Notes under the pieces: generated by a model
Databases searched by the model: none
What the model saw: the letters and a program-made list of their open reading frames with translations, nothing else
What the model was told of the DNA's origin: nothing
In this document: one piece after another, positions 30,151 to 39,269 of the stretch
How the letters are laid out: each line of letters starts with the position of its first letter
Numbering within the stretch: position 1 is the first letter of the stretch
Translations under genes and position numbers: made by a program
Source: DATAZK01 sp963731205
Lineage (GTDB): Bacteria > Actinomycetota > Actinomycetes > Frankiales > Frankiaceae
Reading direction: 5' to 3'
Assembly: GCA_963731205.1 (NCBI GenBank)
Contig: CAVSUJ010000002.1
Coordinates: 744,001 to 808,000, forward strand
Length of the DNA stretch: 64,000 nucleotides

Positions 30151-31394
30151 GGCTGCGACGCTAGCGGTCGGCGAACCAGAGCGGCGGTGGTCAGCAGACC
30201 GGCGATCGAACCGATGACCACGACGTCGGCTGCGGGGAGCGCATCGGCCACGGCGCCGCCGACGGCGAACCCGATGCCCTGAGTCACCATCTGCAGCGAC
30301 GTCGACAGGGTGATCACGCGCCCCAGCATGTCCGGCGGGGCAAGTTCCACCCGCAGCTGTCCCAGCCCCATGCTCCAGACCGACGCGCTGCCCGTCACGA
30401 CCAGCAATGCCAGCGCAAACGGCAGGCCCGGCGAGAGCGCGAAGAGCAGTCCGGGGACGAACGAGGCGACGACCATCGGACGGACCAGCCGCATCCGGCC
30501 GGCGTGCGTCAGGAATTGGGCGGCCGCCACATCACCGAGCACCGTGCCGATCGGGATCGCCGCCAGGTACAGCCCGACCCCCAGGGCGCCGTGGGCCGAG
30601 CTGCCGCCGTGCTGGGCGACATACGGGTTGGCGACGGCCTCCGGAATCACCGCCAGCATCGGCGCGAGAGTGCTGAGCAGAAGCACGTTGCGCAGCGCCC
30701 GGCGCTCGCGCAGCATCGGCAGCACGGCGAACGAGTCACGGAACGCTCCGCGTCCTTTCGAGGCGGCCCGGGGCGGGCGGCGCGGGCAGCCGAACTGCAA
30801 CAGCGCCGCCGCAGCCACGAACGTCGCCGCGTCGAACAGCAGCGCCTGACTCGGGCTGATGACCGCCAGCAGCAGGCCGCCGACCGCGTAACCACCGACC
30901 TGCGAAAGCTGGGAGACCATCGACATCAGGCTCACGCCGAGCATGTACGACGGGCCGTGCAGCACCTCGGTCAGCACCGCCGTACGGATGCCGCTGAAGA
31001 ACGGCGCGACCGTCCCGATGCCCACAATCATCAGCAGCAGCACGGGAATCGGGAGCCGCGGGATCGCCATCGTGCCCGCGAACGCAGCGCTGATCAGGCT
31101 CGCGCCGACCATGCCCCGGCGGGGTGGTAGTCGATCGGCGAGGGCCGAGAGCGCCACACCGGCCAGATACGGGACGAACTCCAGCGCGAACGCCGACGCC
31201 GCCAGGAACGCCGACCCGGTGCGCCGGTAGAGCAACACCGAGACGGCCAAGCCGGCGATGATGCTGCCGGGCATCGAGATTGATGCCGCAGCGAACAGCA
31301 CCCGGAATTCGGCCACCCCGAAGACCCGGCGGTAGCCCCCACGCTTCGCGGCCGGAGACGCCGTCGTGTTCGGCGTGACCGGCGGGCTGCTCAC
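30147..31394 (-). CDS. MFS transporter
   Basis: A 415-residue 12-helix transporter, in the group of small-molecule exporters (the loop ADRLPPRRGMVGA after helix 2 is the motif-A position). It is divergent from a MarR gene, suggesting an inducible exporter. The start is the ATG at 31394. Downstream, the DUF2530 gene is coupled by GTGA. Substrate cannot be assigned. Confidence 0.85.
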   Translation of the reverse strand: MSSPPVTPNTTASPAAKRGGYRRVFGVAEFRVLFAAASISMPGSIIAGLAVSVLLYRRTGSAFLAASAFALEFVPYLAGVALSALADRLPPRRGMVGASLISAAFAGTMAIPRLPIPVLLLMIVGIGTVAPFFSGIRTAVLTEVLHGPSYMLGVSLMSMVSQLSQVGGYAVGGLLLAVISPSQALLFDAATFVAAAALLQFGCPRRPPRAASKGRGAFRDSFAVLPMLRERRALRNVLLLSTLAPMLAVIPEAVANPYVAQHGGSSAHGALGVGLYLAAIPIGTVLGDVAAAQFLTHAGRMRLVRPMVVASFVPGLLFALSPGLPFALALLVVTGSASVWSMGLGQLRVELAPPDMLGRVITLSTSLQMVTQGIGFAVGGAVADALPAADVVVIGSIAGLLTTAALVRRPLASQP

Positions 31395-31431
31395 ACCTGC
31401 AGAATGCCCGCAAATCGCGGCGGGAGCCGTT

Positions 31432-31443
31432 TACGTTGGACGC
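31432..31443 (+). promoter_or_regulatory. -10 element of a second probably leaderless MarR transcript
   Basis: TACGTT at 31432-31437 is followed by six bases and the GTG at 31444, with no ribosome site. This repeats the arrangement seen at 7192-7204. Confidence 0.45.
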
Positions 31444-31872
31444 GTGAGTACGCCGCCCGAGCCCGGGCTCTCCGCAGCGCTGCGGATTTCGGTGATGCGC
31501 CTGTCCCGCCGGATGCGTCAGGAACGTGACGACGTCGGCCTGTCCGCCACCCACCTCGCCGCGCTGGCGACCCTCGATCGACACGGACCGCTGCCCCTCG
31601 GAGAGCTGGCCGCGCGGGAGAAGGTCGCCCCGCCCTCGATGACCCGCGTCGTCGGCCGGCTCTCGAAGGCTGGGCTCGTGGATCGCAGCAGCAGGCCCGG
31701 CGACAAGCGTCAGGTCCTCGTGGGCATCACCGAGGAGGGGCGCCGGCTTTTGGCCGCCGACCGGCGGCGCCGCGACGAGTGGCTCAGCGCCCGGCTCACC
31801 GAGCTGTCCTCCGCCGACCTCGACGCGCTGTCGCGGGTCATCCCGATCCTCGACCGCCTCGCGGGCGGCTAG
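31444..31872 (+). CDS. MarR family transcriptional regulator
   Basis: A 142-residue winged-helix protein: SATHLAALATLDRHGPLPLGELA, the recognition region APPSMTRVVGRLSKAGLVDR and the wing DKRQVLVGITEEGRR. It is divergent from the MFS gene at 31394 and probably regulates it. The start at 31444 is the GTG right after the presumed -10 box. Its stop overlaps the convergent Gfo/Idh-like gene by a few bases. Confidence 0.9.
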   Translation: MSTPPEPGLSAALRISVMRLSRRMRQERDDVGLSATHLAALATLDRHGPLPLGELAAREKVAPPSMTRVVGRLSKAGLVDRSSRPGDKRQVLVGITEEGRRLLAADRRRRDEWLSARLTELSSADLDALSRVIPILDRLAGG

Positions 31873-32924
31873 GCCTCGACCCAGGTGTCGGAGTCGTAGG
31901 AGACGGCGGCGAGCTCCATCACCCGCGCGGCGGCCAGCACGTCGCCGAGTCCGGCGGCCGAGCTCGGATGGCCCGCCAGGTCGTCGCGAAGCCCTTCCGT
32001 CGCCACCCGGATCGGATCGGCGGGAGCGGCGACGGCGATCGAGCGCACGCCCTTGCTGTCGGAGATCTGCAGCGAACGCTGGCCGACGACGAGCCGTCCG
32101 GTCCGGCCGACGAGCGTGAGCTGCGCCTGTGAGAACGCGGCCTTCGGCGACTCGTTGGCGACGACCGTCGCGCCGGTCGACGTCAGCAACGACAGCGTGA
32201 CAGGCGCTGTCGGGGCGAGCTCGTGAGCGGGCATCGCCGACGCGCTCGCACAGACCGCGACCACGTCGCCGCACAGGCGCCGCACGACGTCGCAGAGTTC
32301 GGCGCGGGCAGCACGACCGGCCGGCCAGCCCATCACCGTCAACTGCGAGAGGGGACCGATGTCGGGCAGCAGCCGGGCGGCGTCGGCCAGCGAGCGCCAG
32401 CCACGGGTACGCAGCGCCAGGACGGCCGAGGAGCCGCCGACGCCCGCTGCATCCAGCAGGGCACGTACCGTCGCGCGCTCGGGGAGTTCGGCACGGGCCA
32501 GCACGACGCTCACCCCGTCCTCGAGCAGGAGGCTGGCGACGCGGCAGGACTCGGCCAGCGGCAGGTCGAGGCAGGCCGCGTCGACGGCGTCGGCGGCCAG
32601 CGCATCGAGTGCGCTGTAGCCGTGATCGGCTTGGGCTTCGGCCGCCCAGACGAGCGACTCGAGTGCTTCCGGGGCGAGCAGCCCGACGACATCGGCTCCT
32701 CCGGCGCGCACCATTTCGGCGATGCCGCGGTCGCTGCCGTCGGTCACCACCGCAAGCTGCAACGGCAGCGCCCAGCCGTCCTCGCGTCCCTCCTCGCGCA
32801 GCACCCGGCGCTCCTCGCGCCACTGGGCGGCCGCGGCGCGGTCGGCCCGGCGGCTGGCCGTGCGCAGCTCGGGGACGTGCATGAGCACATGGTGCACGCC
32901 GGACGGGATCAGGTCACCCAGCAT
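31869..32924 (-). CDS. Degenerate Gfo/Idh/MocA-like protein
   Basis: A 351-residue protein. Its second half has the layout of a Gfo/Idh/MocA C-terminal sheet (SLLTSTGATVVANESPK, LVGRTGRLVVGQRSLQI) and ends with VMELAAVSYDSDTWV, as those oxidoreductases do. The N-terminal half lacks a GxGxxG dinucleotide motif and an active-site Lys of the EKP type, so it is unlikely to be an active dehydrogenase. The start could also be the GTG at 32897. It follows serC by 37 bp and may belong with it. Assignment is tentative. Confidence 0.55.
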   Translation of the reverse strand: MLGDLIPSGVHHVLMHVPELRTASRRADRAAAAQWREERRVLREEGREDGWALPLQLAVVTDGSDRGIAEMVRAGGADVVGLLAPEALESLVWAAEAQADHGYSALDALAADAVDAACLDLPLAESCRVASLLLEDGVSVVLARAELPERATVRALLDAAGVGGSSAVLALRTRGWRSLADAARLLPDIGPLSQLTVMGWPAGRAARAELCDVVRRLCGDVVAVCASASAMPAHELAPTAPVTLSLLTSTGATVVANESPKAAFSQAQLTLVGRTGRLVVGQRSLQISDSKGVRSIAVAAPADPIRVATEGLRDDLAGHPSSAAGLGDVLAAARVMELAAVSYDSDTWVEA

Positions 32925-32961
32925 CGCGCGGCGGCGCGCCGCGCTGGCGCCAGGAACGCAG

Positions 32962-34084
32962 CTAGAGCCGCTCGATCACGTAATCGATGCAGGAGGTCAA
33001 CGCGTCGATGTCGCTCGGCTCGACGGCCGGAAACATGCCTACCCGCAGCTGGTTTCGGCCGAGCTTGCGGTAAGGCTCGGTGTCGAGGATGCCGTTGGCC
33101 CGAAGCGCCGCAGCGATGGCCGCGGCGTCGATGGAGGAGTCGAAGTCGATCGTCCCGACCACCAGTGATCGCAACGCGGGATCGCTCACGAACGGCTGCG
33201 CATGAGGCGAGCTCTCGGCCCAGCCGTAAAGCTTCGACGAGGACTCGGTGGTACGCGAGACGCACCACTTCAGGCCGCCCTGATCGAGCATCCATGCCAC
33301 CTGCTCGGCGAACAGGAAGATCGTCGCGAGCGCCGGGGTGTTGTAGGTCTGGTCCAACCGGCTGTTGCTGATCGCGGTCGGCAGGTCGAAGAACGGCGGG
33401 ATCCAGCGGTCCGATGCGGCGATCGCCTCGGCTCGCTCGAGGGCTGCGGGTGACATCAGCGCGACCCACAGGCCACCGTCGGAGGCGAAGCATTTCTGCG
33501 GCGCGAAGTAGTAGGCGTCGCACTCGGCGATGTCGACCGGGCAGGCCGCCCGCCCCGCTCGTCGCGTCGACCAGGAGCAGCGCACCCTCGTCAGCTCCGG
33601 CGACCCGCCGCACCGGCATCGAGACGCCGGTGGACGTCTCGTTGTGCGGCTGGCCGTAGACGTCGATGCCCGCCTCGGCGTGGAAGCTCGGCGCGCTACC
33701 GGGGGCGGCCTCGACGATGCTCGGCTCGCCCAGGAACGGGGCCCCCCGCGTGGACGCCGCGAACTTGGAGGAGAACTCCCCGAGCACCGCATGCTGCGAG
33801 CGCTCACGCACCAGGCCGAAGGTCGCGATGTCCCAGAACGCCGTGGCGCCGCCGACGCCGAGGACGACCTCGTAGCCGTCCGGAAGCGTGAACAGGTCAC
33901 CGAGGCCGGCCCGCAACCGCCCGACGAGCGACTTGACCGTCTTCTGCCGGTGCGACGTGCCGAGCAGGGAGCGTCCGGTGGCGTGCAGCGCATCGACCTG
34001 CGCCGGCCGCACCTTGGACGGGCCGCAGCCGAAGCGGCCGTCTTCGGGCAGGAGGTCAGCAGGAATCTCGATCGCCGTGGGCAT
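32962..34084 (-). pseudogene. serC: Phosphoserine aminotransferase, broken by a single-base insertion
   Basis: SerC makes 3-phosphoserine from 3-phosphohydroxypyruvate with PLP. The N-terminal part (GRFGCGPSKVRPAQV, GVGGATAFWD, VDATSGAGGLP) is in one frame from the ATG at 34084. At the GGG at 33539-33541 (CCC in the coding sense) the frame breaks, and the rest (VDIAECDAYYFAPQKCFASDGGLW with the PLP lysine, to YVIERL) is one frame over. Removing one C restores GLPVDIAECD exactly and gives a normal chain of about 373 residues. Since this enzyme is needed for serine synthesis and no other part is damaged, a homopolymer sequencing error is more likely than a true pseudogene. Confidence 0.85.
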
Positions 34085-34133
34085 GCCCCCAGCGTATGTA
34101 GTGGCGGGCCGGCGAGCCTTGGAGTTTTCGGCC

Positions 34134-34499
34134 TCAGCGGGCCGATAGGACGCAGAACTCGTTGCCCTCGGGATCGGCCAGCACCACCCAGCTCACGTCG
34201 TCGCCCTGACCGATGTCAGCCCGGGTGGCGCCGAGGCCGAGCAGCCGCTCGACCTCCGCGTCACGGTCGTCCGGCGCCAGGTCGATGTGCAGCCGGTTCT
34301 TCGCTGTTTTCTGCTCTGTCACGCTCACGAAGGTCAGGAAAGGCTCGAGCTCCTTGCCGTCCGGCCCGCGGCCCGAGGCGACATCGGTCTCGTCGTCATC
34401 CTCGTAGGTCACTTCCCAGTTCAGCGCCTGTGCCCACCATCGGCCCAGGGCCTTCGGATCGGCGGCATCGACCACGATCGTGTACCAGCGGGTGCCCAT
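34134..34499 (-). CDS. VOC/glyoxalase-like domain protein
   Basis: A 121-residue vicinal-oxygen-chelate fold protein (Glyoxalase_6 type). Visible are WYTIVVDAADPKALGRWW at the N-terminus, LHIDLAPDDRDAEVERL in the middle, and the end DPEGNEFCVLSA. His and Glu of the metal site are recognisable. The substrate is unknown; many such proteins are drug-binding or dioxygenase-like. The 3' end lies 49 bp from serC's start. Confidence 0.8.
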   Translation of the reverse strand: MGTRWYTIVVDAADPKALGRWWAQALNWEVTYEDDDETDVASGRGPDGKELEPFLTFVSVTEQKTAKNRLHIDLAPDDRDAEVERLLGLGATRADIGQGDDVSWVVLADPEGNEFCVLSAR

Positions 34500-34506
34500 G
34501 CGCGGC

Positions 34507-35622
34507 TCAGCCCAGAGCGCCGGCGTCTGCCGAACCCTCGCCGACCTCGGAGGGCTTACGCGGACCGGGACCGATGTAGCGCGAGGACGGGCGGATCAGC
34601 CGTCCGGTGCGCTTCTGCTCCAGGACGTGAGCGCTCCACCCCGCCGTGCGCGCGCAGGTGAACATCGACGTGAACATGTGGGCCGGTACCTCGGCGTAGT
34701 CGAGCACGACAGCCGACCAGAACTCGACGTTCGTCGCGAGCACCCGGTCAGGCTTGCGCTCGTGCAGCTCGGCCAGCGCCGCCTCCTCGAGCGCCTCGGC
34801 GACCTCGTACCGCTGCGAGCCGAGCTCACGGGCGGTGCGGCGGAGTACTCGGGCCCGCGGGTCCTCGGCGCGGTAGACGCGGTGGCCGAAGCCCATGAGG
34901 CGCTGGCCGGAGTCGAGCAGATTCTTGACGTAGCGCCGGGCGTCGCCCTCACGCTCGACGTCATCGAGCATCTTCAGCACTCGCGACGGTGCGCCGCCGT
35001 GCAGCGGACCGGACAGGGCGCCGATGGCGGAGGAGATGCAGGCCGCGGCGTCAGCACCGGTCGAGGCCACGACGCGGGCGGTGAAGGTGGACGCGTTCAT
35101 GCCGTGCTCCGCGGCACTGACGAAGTAGGCGTCGACGGCCTGGACGTGCTTGGGGTCGGGCTCGCCGCGCCAGCGGATCATCATGCGCTCGACGACCGTC
35201 TCGGCCTTGTCGACCTCGCTCTGGGGCACCATCGGCATGCCGAGTCCACGCGCGGCCTGACCGACGAAGGACATGGCCGTCACGGAGATGCGGGCCAGGT
35301 CGTTGCGGGCCTGCTCGTCGGAGACGTCGATCAGCTGCTGCATGCCCCACGCGGGCGCCATCATCGCGATCGCGCTCTGCACGTCGACCCGGATGTCGCC
35401 GGAGTGCACCGGCACCGGATACGGGTCGGCCGGCGGCAGGCCCGGCCGGAACTTGCCGTCGACCAGCAAGCCCCACACGTTGCCGAACGAATACGCGCCC
35501 ACGAGGTCTTCGATGTCGACCCCGCGATACCGCAGGGCGCCGCCCTCACGGTCGGGCTCGGCGATCTCCGACTCGAAAGCAATGACACCCTCGAGCCCCG
35601 GCTTGAAAACCGTGTCCGGCAT
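34507..35622 (-). CDS. citA: Citrate synthase, type 2
   Basis: A 371-residue citrate synthase/2-methylcitrate synthase fold. Visible are LRYRGVDIEDL, GPLHGGAPSRV with a catalytic His region, GFGHRVYRAEDPRA with the second catalytic His, and the Asp/Arg end of the active site around TSMFTCARTAGWSAH. The shorter length is that of the actinobacterial second citrate synthase rather than the 430-residue main enzyme. The pair with pdxH, divergent at 35623-35702, is a familiar actinobacterial arrangement. Whether it accepts acetyl-CoA or propionyl-CoA cannot be told. Confidence 0.9.
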   Translation of the reverse strand: MPDTVFKPGLEGVIAFESEIAEPDREGGALRYRGVDIEDLVGAYSFGNVWGLLVDGKFRPGLPPADPYPVPVHSGDIRVDVQSAIAMMAPAWGMQQLIDVSDEQARNDLARISVTAMSFVGQAARGLGMPMVPQSEVDKAETVVERMMIRWRGEPDPKHVQAVDAYFVSAAEHGMNASTFTARVVASTGADAAACISSAIGALSGPLHGGAPSRVLKMLDDVEREGDARRYVKNLLDSGQRLMGFGHRVYRAEDPRARVLRRTARELGSQRYEVAEALEEAALAELHERKPDRVLATNVEFWSAVVLDYAEVPAHMFTSMFTCARTAGWSAHVLEQKRTGRLIRPSSRYIGPGPRKPSEVGEGSADAGALG

Positions 35623-35702
35623 ATCTGCCCACTCCTGTCGTCCCGTGTTCGCGTCTTCTGCGCCTACCTGATCCCAACTCGGCCAGCTCGGAGGGCGGAC
35701 CG

Positions 35703-36383
35703 ATGGGCAGACTAGGTGTCGTGCCCGATACCGCTCACCTGCGCCGAGACTACGGCTCCAATCAATTGGACGACTCGGCGGTGGCCTCCACCTGGCGAGA
35801 GCAATTCGACCTATGGTTTTCCGCTGCGCAGCCGCTCAACCAACCTCAGGCCTTCGTTCTCGCCACAGCCGACGAGCGAGGCAGGCCGCGCGCCCGAACA
35901 CTGCTCATGAAGTCCTGGGACGACACCGGATTCGTCTGGGCGACCAACTACGAGTCGCGTAAGGCCACGGACCTCGCCGCCAATCCGTACGCCGGAATCT
36001 GCTTCAGCTGGGTCGAGCTGGAGCGTCAGGTCCACGTAGAGGGTCAGGTGGCGCGGACCTCGAGCGAGGAGTCGGACGCGATCTTCGCAGCCCGCCCGCG
36101 CGGCGCGCAGCTGGCGGCCTGGGCGAGCCCGCAGTCACAGCCGCTGCCCGGTGGGCGCGCGGAACTCGACAAACGCGTGACCGATGTCGCGGCACACTTC
36201 GGCGACCAGCCGGTCCACCGGCCGCCGAACTGGGGTGGCTACCGGCTCTCCCCGGAGCGGGTGGAGTTCTGGCAGGGGCGTCCGGATCGGCTGCATGACC
36301 GGGTGCGCTTCCAGCTCGTCACCGGAGCGCACTCGAGCCTCGGCGTGCCGCAGCAGTGGATCACCGAAAGGCTCGGCCCCTGA
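35703..36383 (+). CDS. pdxH: Pyridoxamine 5'-phosphate oxidase
   Basis: A 226-residue FMN enzyme producing pyridoxal phosphate from pyridoxine or pyridoxamine phosphate. Motifs in order: REYG-type DYGSNQLDD start, RARTLLMKSWDDTGFVWATNYESRKATDLAANPYAG (FMN-binding), LERQVHVEGQV, PPNWGGYRLSPERVEFWQGRPDRLHDR (substrate and FMN site) near the end. The ATG at 35703 follows GGAGGGC with suitable spacing. It overlaps the following MFS gene by 28 bp. Confidence 0.95.
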   Translation: MGRLGVVPDTAHLRRDYGSNQLDDSAVASTWREQFDLWFSAAQPLNQPQAFVLATADERGRPRARTLLMKSWDDTGFVWATNYESRKATDLAANPYAGICFSWVELERQVHVEGQVARTSSEESDAIFAARPRGAQLAAWASPQSQPLPGGRAELDKRVTDVAAHFGDQPVHRPPNWGGYRLSPERVEFWQGRPDRLHDRVRFQLVTGAHSSLGVPQQWITERLGP

Positions 36384-37708
36384 GCACGACAGATTCGGGA
36401 CGCCGCCCCTGGTACGCCAAGATCCTCACCGACCTCGGTCCAGCGCGCCGCTCACCCGCGTACCGCCGGCTGCTGATCGGCCAAGTGGTGTCCATGTCGG
36501 GCACCCAGCTCACCGTTGTCGCGCTTCCGGTCCAGGTGTTCGCGATCACCGGCAGCTCGTTCTCGGTAGGGCTGCTCGGCCTGGTCTCGTTCTTCCCGCT
36601 GCTGATCGGCGGGCTCTACGGCGGTGCGATCGCCGACTCGATGGATCGACGCAAGCTGGCGATGCTGACGTCGACCGGGCTGGCGCTCACGTCAGGACTG
36701 CTCATCGTGCAGGCCGTCAGCCACCTGCATTCGGTCGCCGTGCTGTACGGCCTGGCCGGGGTGCAGGCACTGCTGGCCGGGGTCGACAGCCCGGCGCGAT
36801 CGGCGATCATCCCCCGATTGGTGCCGACGGCGGACCTACCTGCTGCGGGAGCGCTCAGTTACGCGGGCATGACCCTGGCGACGACCGTGGGACCGCTGGT
36901 CGCGGGTTTGCTGATCGCCGGTCCGGGGCTCGGGATCACGTACGGGATCGACACCCTCAGCTTCGCCGCCGCGTTCATAGCGGTGCTGCGGCTGCCCGCC
37001 CTGCCACCCGAAGGTGGGGGCACCAAGGCCGGGCACGCCAGCGTGGTGGAGGGGCTGCGCTTCCTGCGGACCCAGCCTGTGGTGACGATGACGTTCGCCG
37101 TCGACCTGGTCGCCATGATCTTCGGGATGCCCCGGGCGCTGTTCCCGGCGCTGGCGGTGCACCGGTTCGGCGGCGGGGCACGCACGGTCGGCTACCTCTA
37201 CACGGCGCTGGCCGCCGGCGGGTTCATCGGCACCGTCTTCGGCGGGTGGTTCAGCCGCATCAGGCGCCAGGGGCTGGCCGTGCTCGTCGCCGTGGCGGCC
37301 TGGGGAGCAGCCGTCGTCGGCTTCGGGCTGGTCGACTCGCTGATCCCGGCGCTCATCGTGCTGACGGTCTCCGGGGCGGCCGACGCCATCAGCGCGGTCT
37401 TTCGCGGGGTCATCCTGCAGACGGCGACGCCCGACGCGATGCGCGGCCGGCTGCAAGGTGTCTTCATTGTGGTGGTCAGCGGTGGCCCGCGGCTCGGTGA
37501 TCTGGAGTCTGGAGCCGCCGCATCACTGTTCAGCCTGCAGGGCGCTGTGCTCAGCGGGGGCATCGCCGTGCTGGTCGGCGTCGCGGCACTGGCGGCGGCC
37601 GTCCCGAGCTTCCGGCGCTATCAGACGCGGGTGCACGACGAGCCGCGCCCGTATCCCCCGACCGAAGCCACCGATGCGGCCGAACTCACCACCGACCAGG
37701 GCCCGTAG
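36356..37708 (+). CDS. MFS transporter (enterobactin-exporter-like)
   Basis: A 450-residue protein with about 12 helices, in the MFS_3/EntS-like group: LLIGQVVSMSGTQLTVVALP in helix 1, DSMDRRKLAML at the motif-A loop, SPARSAIIPRLVP, SYAGMTLATTVGPLVAGLL. The GTG at 36356 overlaps pdxH by 28 bp and has no clear ribosome site, so its start may be different. The acidic tail (PPTEATDAAELTT) is variable. Substrate unknown; siderophore export is only a possibility. Confidence 0.85.
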   Translation: MDHRKARPLSTTDSGRRPWYAKILTDLGPARRSPAYRRLLIGQVVSMSGTQLTVVALPVQVFAITGSSFSVGLLGLVSFFPLLIGGLYGGAIADSMDRRKLAMLTSTGLALTSGLLIVQAVSHLHSVAVLYGLAGVQALLAGVDSPARSAIIPRLVPTADLPAAGALSYAGMTLATTVGPLVAGLLIAGPGLGITYGIDTLSFAAAFIAVLRLPALPPEGGGTKAGHASVVEGLRFLRTQPVVTMTFAVDLVAMIFGMPRALFPALAVHRFGGGARTVGYLYTALAAGGFIGTVFGGWFSRIRRQGLAVLVAVAAWGAAVVGFGLVDSLIPALIVLTVSGAADAISAVFRGVILQTATPDAMRGRLQGVFIVVVSGGPRLGDLESGAAASLFSLQGAVLSGGIAVLVGVAALAAAVPSFRRYQTRVHDEPRPYPPTEATDAAELTTDQGP

Positions 37709-37729
37709 CCGCGCGGCCCCCAAAACGCA

Positions 37730-37762
37730 ACGTGCCCCGCTGCACTGGGCAGCGGGGCACGT
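37730..37762 (-). terminator. Intrinsic terminator of sigA
   Basis: A perfect 14-bp stem (ACGTGCCCCGCTGC, 37730-37743) pairs with 37749-37762 across a 5-nt loop. On the minus strand it is followed by TTGCGTTTTGG, a short T-rich tail. It is 24 bp from the sigA stop. It could also stop the convergent MFS transcript. Confidence 0.8.
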
Positions 37763-37785
37763 CTACGAGCGGGTGGGGTCGACTG

Positions 37786-39048
37786 TCAGTCGAGGTACTC
37801 GCGGAGGCGGCGGGAGGTCGAACCCGAACGCAGCTCGCGCAGGGTCTCCTTCTCGATCTGGCGGATCCGCTCCCGGGTGAGGCCCAGACGCGAACCGACC
37901 TCGGCGAGGGTGTGCTGGCGACCGTCGACCAAGCCGTAGCGCAGCCGGATGACCTCACGCTCACGCTCGGGCAACGAGTGCAGGACGCCGTGGAGCTCAT
38001 CCTGCATCGCACCGAACGCGGCGGCGTCGGACGGGACGACCGCGTCAGCATCTTCGATGAAGTCACCGAGGACCGACTCGCCGTCATCGCCGACCGCCGT
38101 CTCGAGCGAGACGGTGTCCTGGCTGATCCGGCGCAGGTCAGCGACCTGCTCGATCGAGATGTCGAGTGCCTCGGCCAGCTCCTCGTCGGTGGGCTCGCGG
38201 CCCAGGCTCGTCACCAGCTGGCGCTGCTGACGGGTCAGCCGGTTGAGCTGCTCGACGAGGTGCACGGGGATGCGGATCGTGCGGGCCTGGTCAGCCATGG
38301 CGCGGCCGATCGCCTGGCGGATCCACCAGGTGGCGTAGGTGGAGAACTTGTAGCCCTTGGCGTAGTCGAACTTCTCGACGGCGCGGATCAGGCCGAGGTT
38401 GCCCTCCTGCACCAGGTCGAGCAGCGTCATGCCGCGACCGGTGTACTTCTTCGCGACCGAGACGACCAGGCGCAGGTTGGCGCTGATGAGCTGCTGCTTG
38501 GCAGCCCGGCCATCGCGAACCAGCGCGTTGAAGTCGCGCCGCAGGCTCGGGGTCATCTCCCCGCCGTTGGCGAGCTTGTGCTCGGCGAACAGGCCGGCCT
38601 CGACCCGCTTGGACAGGTCGACCTCCTGCTCGGCGTTCAGCAGCGGGACCTTGCCGATCTCGCGCAGGTACAGGCGCACCAGGTCACCGGTGCCGGAGCC
38701 GGAATCGGCCGGCCCGGCGGGACGCGGGTCGCGCTCGTCCTCGACGATGTCGACCTTGGCGTCAGCCAGCCGGCGGACCAAGGCGGGAAGCAACTCGGAC
38801 CCGAGGTCAGCCTTGTCGAGCGTTTCGCGAAGATCGCGAAGCGTCAGCTCGCCGGACTCGCGTCCGCGGTTGACCAGGTCAACGACTTGCTGGACTTCGA
38901 GTTCCTCGACCTCGTCGACCGCGGTGGACGACGAGGAGCCTGCGGTAGGAGGCGTCGCAGCGGCAGCGCCGCGGTGAGCAGCGGCGCGGCGACGAGTCTT
39001 GGCCGCGGGGGCGTTCGGGGAAGAAGAAGTCAAGGTAGGGGGCGTCAC
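37786..39048 (-). CDS. sigA: RNA polymerase principal sigma factor
   Basis: A 420-residue group-1 sigma-70 factor (HrdB/SigA type). Region 1.2 is at DLVRLYLREIGKVPLL; region 2 contains LISANLRLVVSVAKKYTGRG, DLVQEGNLGLIRAVEKFDY and KFSTYATWWIRQAI (-10 recognition); region 3 is TVSLETAVGDD; region 4.2 is TLAEVGSRLGLTRERIRQIEKE (-35 recognition). The first 100 residues are Ala/Pro/Ser-rich and unstructured, as in other actinobacteria. The start is GTG at 39048 and the upstream 221 bp hold the promoter, which I cannot place confidently. It ends in a strong terminator. Confidence 0.95.
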   Translation of the reverse strand: MTPPTLTSSSPNAPAAKTRRRAAAHRGAAAATPPTAGSSSSTAVDEVEELEVQQVVDLVNRGRESGELTLRDLRETLDKADLGSELLPALVRRLADAKVDIVEDERDPRPAGPADSGSGTGDLVRLYLREIGKVPLLNAEQEVDLSKRVEAGLFAEHKLANGGEMTPSLRRDFNALVRDGRAAKQQLISANLRLVVSVAKKYTGRGMTLLDLVQEGNLGLIRAVEKFDYAKGYKFSTYATWWIRQAIGRAMADQARTIRIPVHLVEQLNRLTRQQRQLVTSLGREPTDEELAEALDISIEQVADLRRISQDTVSLETAVGDDGESVLGDFIEDADAVVPSDAAAFGAMQDELHGVLHSLPEREREVIRLRYGLVDGRQHTLAEVGSRLGLTRERIRQIEKETLRELRSGSTSRRLREYLD

Positions 39049-39269
39049 GTGGCGGCTCTTCTCAGACAGTTCGGGGCAAGTGGTGATCAGGACTACTTAG
39101 TGGTATCGGGCGGTATCGTTACGGACAGTTGGGCCGAAGCAATTCTTGACGGCACCTGACACAACGGACATTGGACGGCTGATGTTCCGTCCCTGTTCGG
39201 TGCGCCCGACCGGATGAGGCTAGCTGACCCCACCCCTATCCGTCACGGGTCTTTGGTCTGTGACTTCCT

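Noticed and set aside
30736..32823. Long minus-strand frame across the MFS and MarR region
   Set aside because: It is a frame shadow of the MFS gene and antisense to MarR; Arg/Ala-rich, no recognisable domain.
39049..39269. sigA promoter boxes
   Set aside because: TAACGAT-like and TTGCTT-like hexamers exist, but the spacing (15 nt) is poor and no pair is convincing.
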